Of a stretch of DNA of 64,000 bases, positions 54,262-62,134 are shown piece after piece. Numbering within the stretch: the stretch's first letter is position 1; the number at the start of each line of letters is the position of its first letter. This DNA comes from Sedimentisphaerales bacterium (GTDB taxonomy: Bacteria; Planctomycetota; Phycisphaerae; Sedimentisphaerales; Anaerobacaceae), in the NCBI GenBank assembly GCA_016931715.1, contig JAFGEF010000115.1, positions 1 to 64,000 on the forward strand, read 5' to 3'. The translations under genes and the position numbers were made by a program. The notes beneath the pieces were generated by a model. The model did not search any database and was not told the DNA's origin. It saw nothing but the letters and a program-made list of their open reading frames with translations.

Positions 54262-54822
54262 ATGGACCTGACACAAAATCTGCTTTTCATAACATATTAC
54301 CTGAAAACAAATAAAAGTGAAATGGAAGTGAGTTGCCGAGGGTGCAAAGAAATCGCATGTTACGATTATGAACTGCCTGCATATATAAGAGGTATGATAG
54401 AGTTTGAGGGAGAAAACATTCCGGTTATTGATCCAAATATGTATTTTCGTGGTCGGCCAAGCAATACGGGTAATCTTACATGCGTTTTAGTTATTGAATA
54501 CGTTCACGAGTATCGAAATTGCCGGGCGGCAATCTTAATAGAAGATATTGATGATGTAATGAATCTTGCAGCCGGTAACTATAGAAATGCAGCTTTTAGT
54601 TTCAACATGAATTTTATTATTGAGGCTTTGAAAAAAGGTACTGCAGAGCAATTCCTGTTAAATACTCAAAGGCTGATTGAAATGAACGAAAAGCGGGCAT
54701 TTGCAGTTCAGGGTTCTTTAAGAAAACATCACAGCATTGATATGAAAGCAGAGGAGATAGAACTGGATGAATATGAAATATTTAATCCAGACGAATTTAA
54801 TGAATATTTAGTAACAATTTAA
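54262..54822 (+). CDS. CheW-like domain protein
   Basis: 186 residues (AAAGGGAATAAAT before ATG). Residues 20-115 follow a CheW-like pattern: VSCRGCKEIACYDYELPAYIRGMIEFEGENIPVIDPNMYFRGR, then CVLVIEYVHEYRNCRAAILIEDIDDVMNLAAGNYR. The C-terminal 70 residues are an acidic helical extension. CheW domains couple receptors to CheA kinases; no chemotaxis genes are nearby, so a different signalling role is likely. The assignment is by pattern, moderately sure. Confidence 0.6.
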   Translation: MDLTQNLLFITYYLKTNKSEMEVSCRGCKEIACYDYELPAYIRGMIEFEGENIPVIDPNMYFRGRPSNTGNLTCVLVIEYVHEYRNCRAAILIEDIDDVMNLAAGNYRNAAFSFNMNFIIEALKKGTAEQFLLNTQRLIEMNEKRAFAVQGSLRKHHSIDMKAEEIELDEYEIFNPDEFNEYLVTI

Positions 54823-55054
54823 TATGGATTTAATAAAAAGATTTGATAATCGTACAAAGATGATAAAAGAAAGAATTATAACTGAGAATGGAAAGGAGGC
54901 TCTATCGAAAAGGAAAACTTTACTTATACGGCTTTAAGTGATAATATTATTCGGTGAGGAACGATGAAAAGTGTCCGGCAATTACGCAGGAGCGAAAATG
55001 ACGGACTTATATCCTCAAAATAACAACCCTCAAAAATTGACAGGAGAAGAAAAA
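54823..55054 (+). other. Leader of the beta-helix gene with short frames and strong Shine-Dalgarno sites
   Basis: 232 bases. GAAAGGAGG at 54892 is not followed by a normal start. ATG at 54964 (GGTGAGGAACG upstream) opens a 19-codon frame (MKSVRQLRRSENDGLISSK). A second ATG at 54998 (GCAGGAGCGAAA upstream) is in frame with the main gene. Leader-peptide control or alternative starts are possible. Confidence 0.4.
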
Positions 55055-56623
55055 ATGAACAAATTCACATTAACTTTAATTTGCATAATAAGTTTATTTG
55101 CAGCAGGAATTGCCGGAGCTTCAGAAATACTTGTAACTAACAATATCGAAACTTCAACAACATGGACTGCTGACAATATTTACAACCTTCAAAAACAAAT
55201 TTATGTATTGCCTGGTGCGACATTAACCATCGAGCCGGGTACGCTCATACAAAGTACCACAGGTCTTGGCGGCAGCCTTGCAGTTTGCCGGGGTGCAAAA
55301 ATTTACGCCAACGGCACACCTGAAAATCCTATTATTATGACCAGCACAAGCGATGACCTTATTAACTGGCGTGAAGCCTGCAATGAATGGGGAAATCTGA
55401 CCATCATGGGTAACGGATTGATTTCCGCTTCACATTACGGCGGGTTACCTGTCGGAACAAATACAAAAACACCTGCTGGCTTGAATGAGAAACAGATGGA
55501 AGGTTTGGTTGCAGATTTTGCAGGTGATCCCAAGGTCATGTACGGCGGCGCTGATGATAATGACGACAGCGGCTCAGTCAGTTTTGTTTCCATCCGCTAC
55601 GGTGGAAAAGTTGTTGGCTTGGCAAATGAACTTAATGGTTTGTCTCTGGGCGGTATAGGGCAAGAGACAGACATTCATCACATTGAAATTATGAACAATG
55701 TTGATGATGGTATTGAAATCTGGGGCGGGACAGTAAATCTCAGCTATCTCAATATCTGGAATGTCGGAGATGACAGCCTGGATGTTGATGAAGGTTGGCG
55801 TGGGAAAGCTCAGCATGGCCTGATAATCCAGGGTTACAGCACAAATGCAAGTCAGGGTTCAGGTGTAGGTGATAACTGCATTGAGACAGATGGTGCGGAG
55901 GATTCTGATGCTCAACCTGTAACGACTGCCGCTATTTACAATTTCACGGTCGTTGGCCAGCCGATTGATGGCGACCATGGAACAGCCTGGCGGGATAATG
56001 CACGAGTTCAGTATCGCAATTGCATTTTTATGGACCTCGGCGAAGTTCTTGTAAAGAAAGATAATACCGACGGAGATGGCGCCAATGGCTACGGTTATAA
56101 CGGTACACTTTCGTGGGAAGATACATGGAAAACACCGGCTGGAACTCACTCGGCAGTTAATGCCGGAACCTGGGTTGCAGGTGAATTTAATGATCCGGCA
56201 GTTATGTATCAGGCTCAAAAGGCCGGAGACGGAATGCTTGCAGAGATTACAGATTCCGTATTTTTCCGAAATTTGCATGCAAGTGCATATTCAGAAGCAA
56301 CTGCACGCGGCGTTCTTGATCCAAACAGCTTAAATGTTGTAATCACAAGCTACGATGCTGCTGACCCGGATGCAAATATGCCGATTCAGGCTCTTGAACG
56401 CGGCGCACTGGTGGTCAAAGGCGGCAAAAATATGCTTCCGGTTACATTCATAAATCCATGTGCTGCCAACGATGCAGTTCTTAGTGTTGGTTGTGCTCCG
56501 TATGACGGATTTTTAAGCCAGGCTCCGTATCGCGGCGGATTCAGCCATAACTATAATTGGCTGGCAGGCTGGACAGCAGTGGATTCATACGGTATGACCG
56601 ATAAGTCCATGAATATTCACTAA
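55055..56623 (+). CDS. Secreted right-handed beta-helix protein of unknown function
   Basis: 522 residues from the ATG at 55055 (AGGAGAAGAAAAA upstream). A signal peptide (NKFTLTLICIISLFAAGIAG) precedes SEILVTNNIETSTTWTADNIYNLQKQIYVLPGATLTIEPGTLIQ, a pattern typical of parallel beta-helix starts. Repeats such as GSVSFVSIRYGGKVV, HIEIMNNVDDGIEIWGGTVNLSYLNIWNVGDDSLDVDEG and AIYNFTVVGQ support a pectate-lyase-like solenoid. No lyase catalytic set is recognised. Its place between phosphate genes and a TonB receptor suggests a surface or periplasmic role in nutrient capture. Confidence 0.7.
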   Translation: MNKFTLTLICIISLFAAGIAGASEILVTNNIETSTTWTADNIYNLQKQIYVLPGATLTIEPGTLIQSTTGLGGSLAVCRGAKIYANGTPENPIIMTSTSDDLINWREACNEWGNLTIMGNGLISASHYGGLPVGTNTKTPAGLNEKQMEGLVADFAGDPKVMYGGADDNDDSGSVSFVSIRYGGKVVGLANELNGLSLGGIGQETDIHHIEIMNNVDDGIEIWGGTVNLSYLNIWNVGDDSLDVDEGWRGKAQHGLIIQGYSTNASQGSGVGDNCIETDGAEDSDAQPVTTAAIYNFTVVGQPIDGDHGTAWRDNARVQYRNCIFMDLGEVLVKKDNTDGDGANGYGYNGTLSWEDTWKTPAGTHSAVNAGTWVAGEFNDPAVMYQAQKAGDGMLAEITDSVFFRNLHASAYSEATARGVLDPNSLNVVITSYDAADPDANMPIQALERGALVVKGGKNMLPVTFINPCAANDAVLSVGCAPYDGFLSQAPYRGGFSHNYNWLAGWTAVDSYGMTDKSMNIH

Positions 56624-56700
56624 AAAAGTGCCAGGCAAGAATTAGCTATAAATTATTAAATTAAGAAAGCTAAAAAGTGCTTTTAATATCAGACTCTAGT

Positions 56701-56770
56701 TGTTTCGGGTGCAAACCTGAAACAGCATCTTCCAAGATGGCAGTACCTTGTGTACTGCCATCAATTTTTG
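56701..56770 (+). terminator. Tandem hairpins and terminator after the beta-helix gene
   Basis: Hairpin 1: TGTTTCGGGT/ACCTGAAACA with a GCAA tetraloop (56701-56724). Hairpin 2: a perfect 11-bp stem GATGGCAGTAC/GTACTGCCATC (56736-56762) followed by AATTTTTG. The second is a terminator; the first may stabilise the mRNA end. Confidence 0.9.
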
Positions 56771-56806
56771 TCAGGTAAATAGTATCAATGCTTCCTATAT
56801 TGCCTA

Positions 56807-56835
56807 TTAACACAATATTAACACAATCTTAACAT
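56807..56835 (+). promoter_or_regulatory. Pho box upstream of the lipoprotein/TonB-receptor operon
   Basis: Three near-identical units TTAACAC-AATA-TTAACAC-AATC-TTAACAT at exactly 11-bp spacing, the clearest example in the window. A possible -10 (TATATT) lies 13 bases downstream. Confidence 0.8.
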
Positions 56836-56922
56836 AGATAGAATTGACTATATTAACATGCTATTGTTATTATATGTTTAATATATTTCTATCCTTATTA
56901 TAAATTTTAGTATGGTTATCCT

Positions 56923-58071
56923 ATGAGAACTCGAATGAACTTCTTCCTTTTACTATTTTGTGCTTTAATTTCGGTTTACACAGTTGGCTGTGCTGATAAG
57001 AATGAAATAACAGAACAAAAACTCATAAATGCGCCAATAGAATCATATCAAAACGAGCTTTTAGGTATCGCATTCGAATCTGTTTCAGCCATGCCTGTTG
57101 AGCCTCATATTAAGAGCCGCTCTTCAGCGCAGGAACTGGTAGTGAAAACTTGTTTAGAGCTGGATCAGCCGAAACGTGCGCTTGGATATATAAAACAGAT
57201 AGATAATTGGCGCCGACAATTGTGTTACGCTGATTTGGCATTATATTGTGCGCATTATGGTTTTGAAAAAGCTGATGTACAGTATTTTCTAAATCTTGCG
57301 GCTCAAGTTCCCAATAATACAGAAGATTGGAGGAAGGAGCAGGTTGATATAAAAATAGACCAAACAAACGCATATTTAGGGCAGACAAAACTGATTTCCG
57401 GTTCATTTGAAAGAGAAATGCAGGATTATGAAAAACTTGTTTCTACCGGAGATTTCGATGCTATTGAGAACGTCCTTAATGAATATTCCAGGCTTTATAA
57501 GCAGTATTATAACGATGTTGGCCGCAGAACTCTCATAGAAGAGAAGATAAAATCATCATGGGAAAAAATGCCGGTTTTATTCCGGATAGAGCTTCTAATG
57601 AAGATGGCTGGTTATTCTATTGATAATAAAGATAAGGCTAAAGCGATTGAGTTGATTAATCAAGCCGGGAAAATGATGGATTCCTTTAATTGGCCGGTTC
57701 GCAGTGAAATTCCATTAAGAGCCCAACTGGCAAAACTTCGTTTCAAACTTGGTGAGAATGAAAAAGCACAAACTGAGTTACAGGAAGTACTCAACATATT
57801 TGAAAAGAACAAAGAAATAATTGTAAATATTGAAAAAGCAGGGATACTTCGTTCCATTGCAGAGGCTTACCAGGCGATAGGTGACACAATCCGTTCAGGC
57901 AATATCTATAAACAGGCGATTGAAGCAGGAATTGAAAATCCGAATTCCAGACCTCGCTCCGAAGATTTATCTGTAACATGCTGTTCGATGGCTCTGTATA
58001 AATTCAAGCCGGACACAGAATTATTTAACAGAATCAAGGATATTAAAATTTCCTTGAACGATCCCTGGTAG
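56923..58071 (+). CDS. TPR-like lipoprotein
   Basis: 382 residues with a lipoprotein-type signal (MNFFLLLFCALISVYTVGC; Cys about residue 23). The mature part is all-helical with TPR-like pairs: AQELVVKTCLELDQPKRALGYIKQ, KAKAIELINQAGKMMDSFNW, RAQLAKLRFKLGENEKAQTELQEVLNIF and AGILRSIAEAYQAIGDTIRSGNIYKQAIEAG. It should face the periplasm and hold a protein complex together. The ATG has no clear ribosome-binding site. It lies nine bases before the TonB-receptor gene and just after a Pho box, so both are probably induced together. Confidence 0.75.
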   Translation: MRTRMNFFLLLFCALISVYTVGCADKNEITEQKLINAPIESYQNELLGIAFESVSAMPVEPHIKSRSSAQELVVKTCLELDQPKRALGYIKQIDNWRRQLCYADLALYCAHYGFEKADVQYFLNLAAQVPNNTEDWRKEQVDIKIDQTNAYLGQTKLISGSFEREMQDYEKLVSTGDFDAIENVLNEYSRLYKQYYNDVGRRTLIEEKIKSSWEKMPVLFRIELLMKMAGYSIDNKDKAKAIELINQAGKMMDSFNWPVRSEIPLRAQLAKLRFKLGENEKAQTELQEVLNIFEKNKEIIVNIEKAGILRSIAEAYQAIGDTIRSGNIYKQAIEAGIENPNSRPRSEDLSVTCCSMALYKFKPDTELFNRIKDIKISLNDPW

Positions 58072-58080
58072 AGGTATTGA

Positions 58081-61000
58081 ATGATTAAGAGGAGGATGCG
58101 AAAGATGAAAAAAATAGTGGCATTAAATCCGCAATCTGCGGTATTAATTACAGCAGTATTTCTCTGTCTTGCGCAAGTATCAGTTGCCGGGGAGTTCGGA
58201 GGCATTCGCGGCACAGTTTATGATAAAGATTTTGACGTTCCGCTGTATGGCGTTAGGGTACAAATTGCTGAAACGAAAGAAAACACAATAACTGACGAAG
58301 AGGGCAATTATTTCTTCGGCCAGGTTAAGCCGGGTGTTTATACATTAGTTTTTATAAAAGATGGCTTTGTCAGTCAGTCTCTTTCGAATGTTGCTGTTTC
58401 CCCCGGGCAAATTACCGAGGCAGATGCTTCATTGCTGGGTGAGTTCACGGAAATGGAAGAGTTCGTAGTCCAGGAACTTGCTCTTGGCGGCGGTACAGAT
58501 ATTGGTTTATGGAATCTGAGGATGGAAAGTCCATCGCTGATGGGTTTGATAGGTTCTGAATTGATTGGTAAAGCAGGCGTCAGTGATGCAGCAGACGCAA
58601 TGCGGCTTGTTACCGGCGCGACTGTCCAGGACGGAAAATATGCAGTTATTCGCGGCTTGCCGGACAGGTATGTTAATTCGCAATTGAACGGAGTCAGACT
58701 GCCTACCGCAGATGAAGATAAACGTGCCGTACAGCTTGACCAGTTTCCATCAGCATTAATTGAAAGCATTAGGGTGAGTAAAACTTTTACTCCAGACCAG
58801 CAGGGTGATGCGTCAGGCGGAGCAGTAAACGTTATTACAAAAGGAATTCCGGAAGAAAGGATATTCGAATTTTCCGGTCAGTTAGGTTACAATTCACAGG
58901 CAACCGGCAATAGTAGCTTTCTAACTTATAAAGGCGGCGGAGTGGATTTTTGGGGTATTGATGACGGTGGACGTGATGTTCAGACTGGTAAGATCGGGCA
59001 AAACTGGGCGGGCGCTGTGGGAGTATCGCCAGATGATGCACCGATAGAGTACAAATGGTCATTTTCTGGAGGCGGAAAGCATGAATTAGAAAGCGGCGCC
59101 AAAATTGGTGGTTTCGCGACTTTTTTCTATGAGCAAGACAGCTCTTTTTACGACGATGGTATTGATCACAAATATTGGGTCGATAATCCAGGCAGCCCAA
59201 TGACTCCTCAATACGGAAGTAATGGAACACCAGAACAGGAAAATTTTACAACATCACTTTTCGATGTAACACAGGGAAGCGAAGAAGTTAAATGGGGTAC
59301 ACTTGGCACTCTCGGCTGGGAGATTGAAGACCATTCTCTATCTCTTCTTTATATGTACACTCGCTCTGCAGAAGATGTTGCAACTCTTGCAGAGGACACT
59401 CGCGGCAAAGCATCCCTGCATCGATACTGGCCGAGTTTTTATGGACCGGAATATGATAATTATGACAGGTTTGATCCAACACATCCGGCTAATATGCTGC
59501 GCGATGCAGCGCCGTATATAAGAACAGAAACACTTGAATACACCGAACGTACGACTCAATCAATTCAGTTAAATGGTCGTCATACCTTGTTAAATCCTGA
59601 TTTTGAATACCAGGTGACAGATTATTTTAAGTTAATGCGTCCTGAATTCGACTGGAGAATCTCATTGAATTCTGCCGAATTATATCAGCCGGACAAACGC
59701 CAGTTTGGATCTTTGTGGCGTGCGTTATCAGCTCATCCAACATACCCAAGTATTACTTATCCGGCGGAATATAGTCCATTCAAACCTTCGTCTAATACTA
59801 ACTTTGGCGCTTTACAACGAATATGGAAAGATATTACAGAAGATGACACACAGTATTCTTTGAATTTGAAGCTCCCATTCGAACAGTGGAACCAGAACGA
59901 GGGATATTTGAAATTTGGCTTTTTCGATGATACGGTAAAACGCAAATATAACCAGGATACTTTTGGTAACTTCGGAGATGAAGAACGAAGTGAAGGCGAA
60001 TGGGAAAATTATTGGAGCGATATTTTCCTTACCGAGAATCACCCTATATTTCCGGGAGATACTGATGTGGATTACAAAGGCGACCAGGATATTTCCGCAT
60101 GGTATTATATGCTTGATATGCCGCTATTTTCTAATTTTAATGTTATCGGTGGTCACCGCTTTGAAAAAACTGAGCTTACTGTTATTAATGAAGCTGAACA
60201 AAATGCTTTTTGGAATCCGCCGGGTCTGGGTTCAACTGTAATAACTCCCGGATTTTATCCCAATGGAGCCGATGTTCAATTCAAGCAGGATGATATACTT
60301 CCTTCAATCGGTTTCGAATATACGCCGACGAAACCGGTTAAACTTCGCGGCTCATACAGCGAAACAGTTGCAAGACAAACTTTTAAGGAACTTACGCCTA
60401 TTCAGCAAATGGAATATCTCGGGGCAGACGTATTTATTGGATTTCCCGGTTTGAAGATGAGCTCTTTGAAGAATTATGACCTCAGTGTTGATTACACCCC
60501 TTATACAGGCGGACTGGTTTCACTGTCTTACTTTTATAAAGATATAAAAGATCCTATCGAATATATACAGGCGTATGGTGATTTTGTCTATACAACTCCA
60601 AGAAATTATCCCGAAGGCAGGATGAGCGGCATTGAATTGGAAGTTCGGCAGGATGCAGGTCGTTTTTCGGAAGAACTGGATGGGATAACCGTTGGAGCAA
60701 ATGCGACTTTTATTGATTCGGAAGTAACTCTCCCGCAGGATGAAGCCGATAAATTCAGTCAGCCGAATATTATGGCTCCAATGTCAAAAAGAGATATGAC
60801 CAATGCGCCGGAGCACCTTTATAATTTCTATGTTACTTATGATATAGAAAAATATAAAACGCAGGCGGCTCTTTTCTATACTGTCAGAGGTGATACACTG
60901 GTAGCAGGCGCAGGCCAGTCGCAGGGACAGTTCATACCTAATGTATATGAGACAGAATATGGTACGCTTAATATGAGCATTTCTCATGATATTAAAAAGA

Positions 61001-61146
61001 ACTGCAAACTGAAATTCCAGGCTAAAAATCTCACAAATCCCCTTTTAAAGCAGGTTTACCGCTCAGAATACATAGGAGATGATGTTACTAAAACATCCTA
61101 TCGCAAAGGTATTGATTTTTCCCTGAGCCTGGCATATCAATTTTAA
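58081..61146 (+). CDS. TonB-dependent outer-membrane receptor
   Basis: 1021 residues. A signal peptide (about 10-36) is followed by a carboxypeptidase-regulatory-like domain (about 42-120, GGIRGTVYDKDFDVPLYGVRV ... DEEGNYFFGQVKPGVYTLVFIKDGF). Next is the plug (about 155-262, SDAADAMRLVTGATVQDGKYAVIRGLPDRYVNSQLNGV ... SGGAVNVITKG), then a long beta-barrel ending SLSLAYQF with terminal Phe. An EEFVVQ-type stretch before the plug may be the TonB box. It imports a ligand using proton-driven TonB energy. Its place in the Pho-box operon suggests a phosphorus-containing ligand, which is inference. An internal ATG (58105) with GAGGAGG upstream is an alternative start. Confidence 0.92.
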   Translation: MIKRRMRKMKKIVALNPQSAVLITAVFLCLAQVSVAGEFGGIRGTVYDKDFDVPLYGVRVQIAETKENTITDEEGNYFFGQVKPGVYTLVFIKDGFVSQSLSNVAVSPGQITEADASLLGEFTEMEEFVVQELALGGGTDIGLWNLRMESPSLMGLIGSELIGKAGVSDAADAMRLVTGATVQDGKYAVIRGLPDRYVNSQLNGVRLPTADEDKRAVQLDQFPSALIESIRVSKTFTPDQQGDASGGAVNVITKGIPEERIFEFSGQLGYNSQATGNSSFLTYKGGGVDFWGIDDGGRDVQTGKIGQNWAGAVGVSPDDAPIEYKWSFSGGGKHELESGAKIGGFATFFYEQDSSFYDDGIDHKYWVDNPGSPMTPQYGSNGTPEQENFTTSLFDVTQGSEEVKWGTLGTLGWEIEDHSLSLLYMYTRSAEDVATLAEDTRGKASLHRYWPSFYGPEYDNYDRFDPTHPANMLRDAAPYIRTETLEYTERTTQSIQLNGRHTLLNPDFEYQVTDYFKLMRPEFDWRISLNSAELYQPDKRQFGSLWRALSAHPTYPSITYPAEYSPFKPSSNTNFGALQRIWKDITEDDTQYSLNLKLPFEQWNQNEGYLKFGFFDDTVKRKYNQDTFGNFGDEERSEGEWENYWSDIFLTENHPIFPGDTDVDYKGDQDISAWYYMLDMPLFSNFNVIGGHRFEKTELTVINEAEQNAFWNPPGLGSTVITPGFYPNGADVQFKQDDILPSIGFEYTPTKPVKLRGSYSETVARQTFKELTPIQQMEYLGADVFIGFPGLKMSSLKNYDLSVDYTPYTGGLVSLSYFYKDIKDPIEYIQAYGDFVYTTPRNYPEGRMSGIELEVRQDAGRFSEELDGITVGANATFIDSEVTLPQDEADKFSQPNIMAPMSKRDMTNAPEHLYNFYVTYDIEKYKTQAALFYTVRGDTLVAGAGQSQGQFIPNVYETEYGTLNMSISHDIKKNCKLKFQAKNLTNPLLKQVYRSEYIGDDVTKTSYRKGIDFSLSLAYQF

Positions 61147-61223
61147 TACTATACCTTATTACTTATATGGCTGCACTTTAATATCCTACAAATGGATATT
61201 ACCTGTTTTTGATTAATTCATTT

Positions 61224-61252
61224 CTAATTACATCTTAATAATATTCTAACAT
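61224..61252 (+). promoter_or_regulatory. Candidate Pho box upstream of the DUF3450 gene
   Basis: CTAATTA (61224), TTAATAA (61235) and CTAACAT (61246) at exact 11-bp steps, 68 bases before the start codon. Confidence 0.55.
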
Positions 61253-61319
61253 CCTATTGTTAAAATTCCGGCATATATGTTAAGCAATCTAAGTTTAAAC
61301 TACAGGTTTATTAAATATA

Positions 61320-62120
61320 ATGAAGCTTAAAAATCTAAATTATCGAATATTACATATTATAAGTACAGGCTTAATTCTTGTGTTTGTTGAGGCGATTCAT
61401 GGCCAGGCCGTGAACCCTCCTGCTCGCGAGACTATAGATACTGCACGTAATGTAATCGAACAATGGGTGGATACTCAGCGAGCATTATCAAAAGAAAAGC
61501 AGAATTGGGAAATGGCTCAGCAATCACTGAATGACCGCATCGAAATGGTTAAGAAAGAGATTGATTCTCTCCGCGAAAAAATTTCAAAAAGCACCCAGGA
61601 CATCAGCGATGCAGATAAAAATCAGGCTAAGCTCGTCGAAGAGAGAGAAACACTCAAAAATGCCGCAGAGACTTTCAAAGGCATTGTTGACAGGCTTGAA
61701 TCAAAAACAATCGCATTAAACAGGCAGCTTCCTGACCCAATACGCGAACGAGTAAAGCCGCTCAATCAGCGAATCACAGAAGACCCAAACCAAACAAAAC
61801 TGTCACTATCACAAAGATTTCAGAACATAATCGGAATTCTCAATGAAGTGAACAAGTTTAATAATGAAATCACAGTAACCAGTGAGGTTCGTACTCTCCA
61901 CGATGGCAGCACGGCGGAAGTTACAACAGTATATATTGGTCTGGGACAAGCTTACTATGTTAATGCTGACCGGACTATCGCAGGTGCAGGACGTCAGTCA
62001 GAGAATGGCTGGAACTGGGAACCTGCAAATGAAGCGGCTGGAAATATTGCTGATGTAATCAATATTTTGAAAAATGAGAAAGTAGCCGATTTTATACCGC
62101 TGCCGGTAAAAATAAAATAG
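61320..62120 (+). CDS. DUF3450-like periplasmic coiled-coil protein
   Basis: 266 residues. A signal peptide (about 9-29, ending AIHGQA) precedes a coiled coil (about 45-130, NWEMAQQSLNDRIEMVKKEIDSLREKISKS). A beta-rich C-terminal half contains RFQNIIGILNEVNKFNNEITVTSEVRTL and TTVYIGLGQAYYVNADRTIAGAG. This is the DUF3450 arrangement. These proteins are encoded beside TtpC/ExbB-ExbD-TonB2 genes and assist TonB-dependent transport. It is followed 14 bases later by the ExbB-like gene. Confidence 0.85.
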   Translation: MKLKNLNYRILHIISTGLILVFVEAIHGQAVNPPARETIDTARNVIEQWVDTQRALSKEKQNWEMAQQSLNDRIEMVKKEIDSLREKISKSTQDISDADKNQAKLVEERETLKNAAETFKGIVDRLESKTIALNRQLPDPIRERVKPLNQRITEDPNQTKLSLSQRFQNIIGILNEVNKFNNEITVTSEVRTLHDGSTAEVTTVYIGLGQAYYVNADRTIAGAGRQSENGWNWEPANEAAGNIADVINILKNEKVADFIPLPVKIK

Positions 62121-62134
62121 TCGAGAATTTAAGA

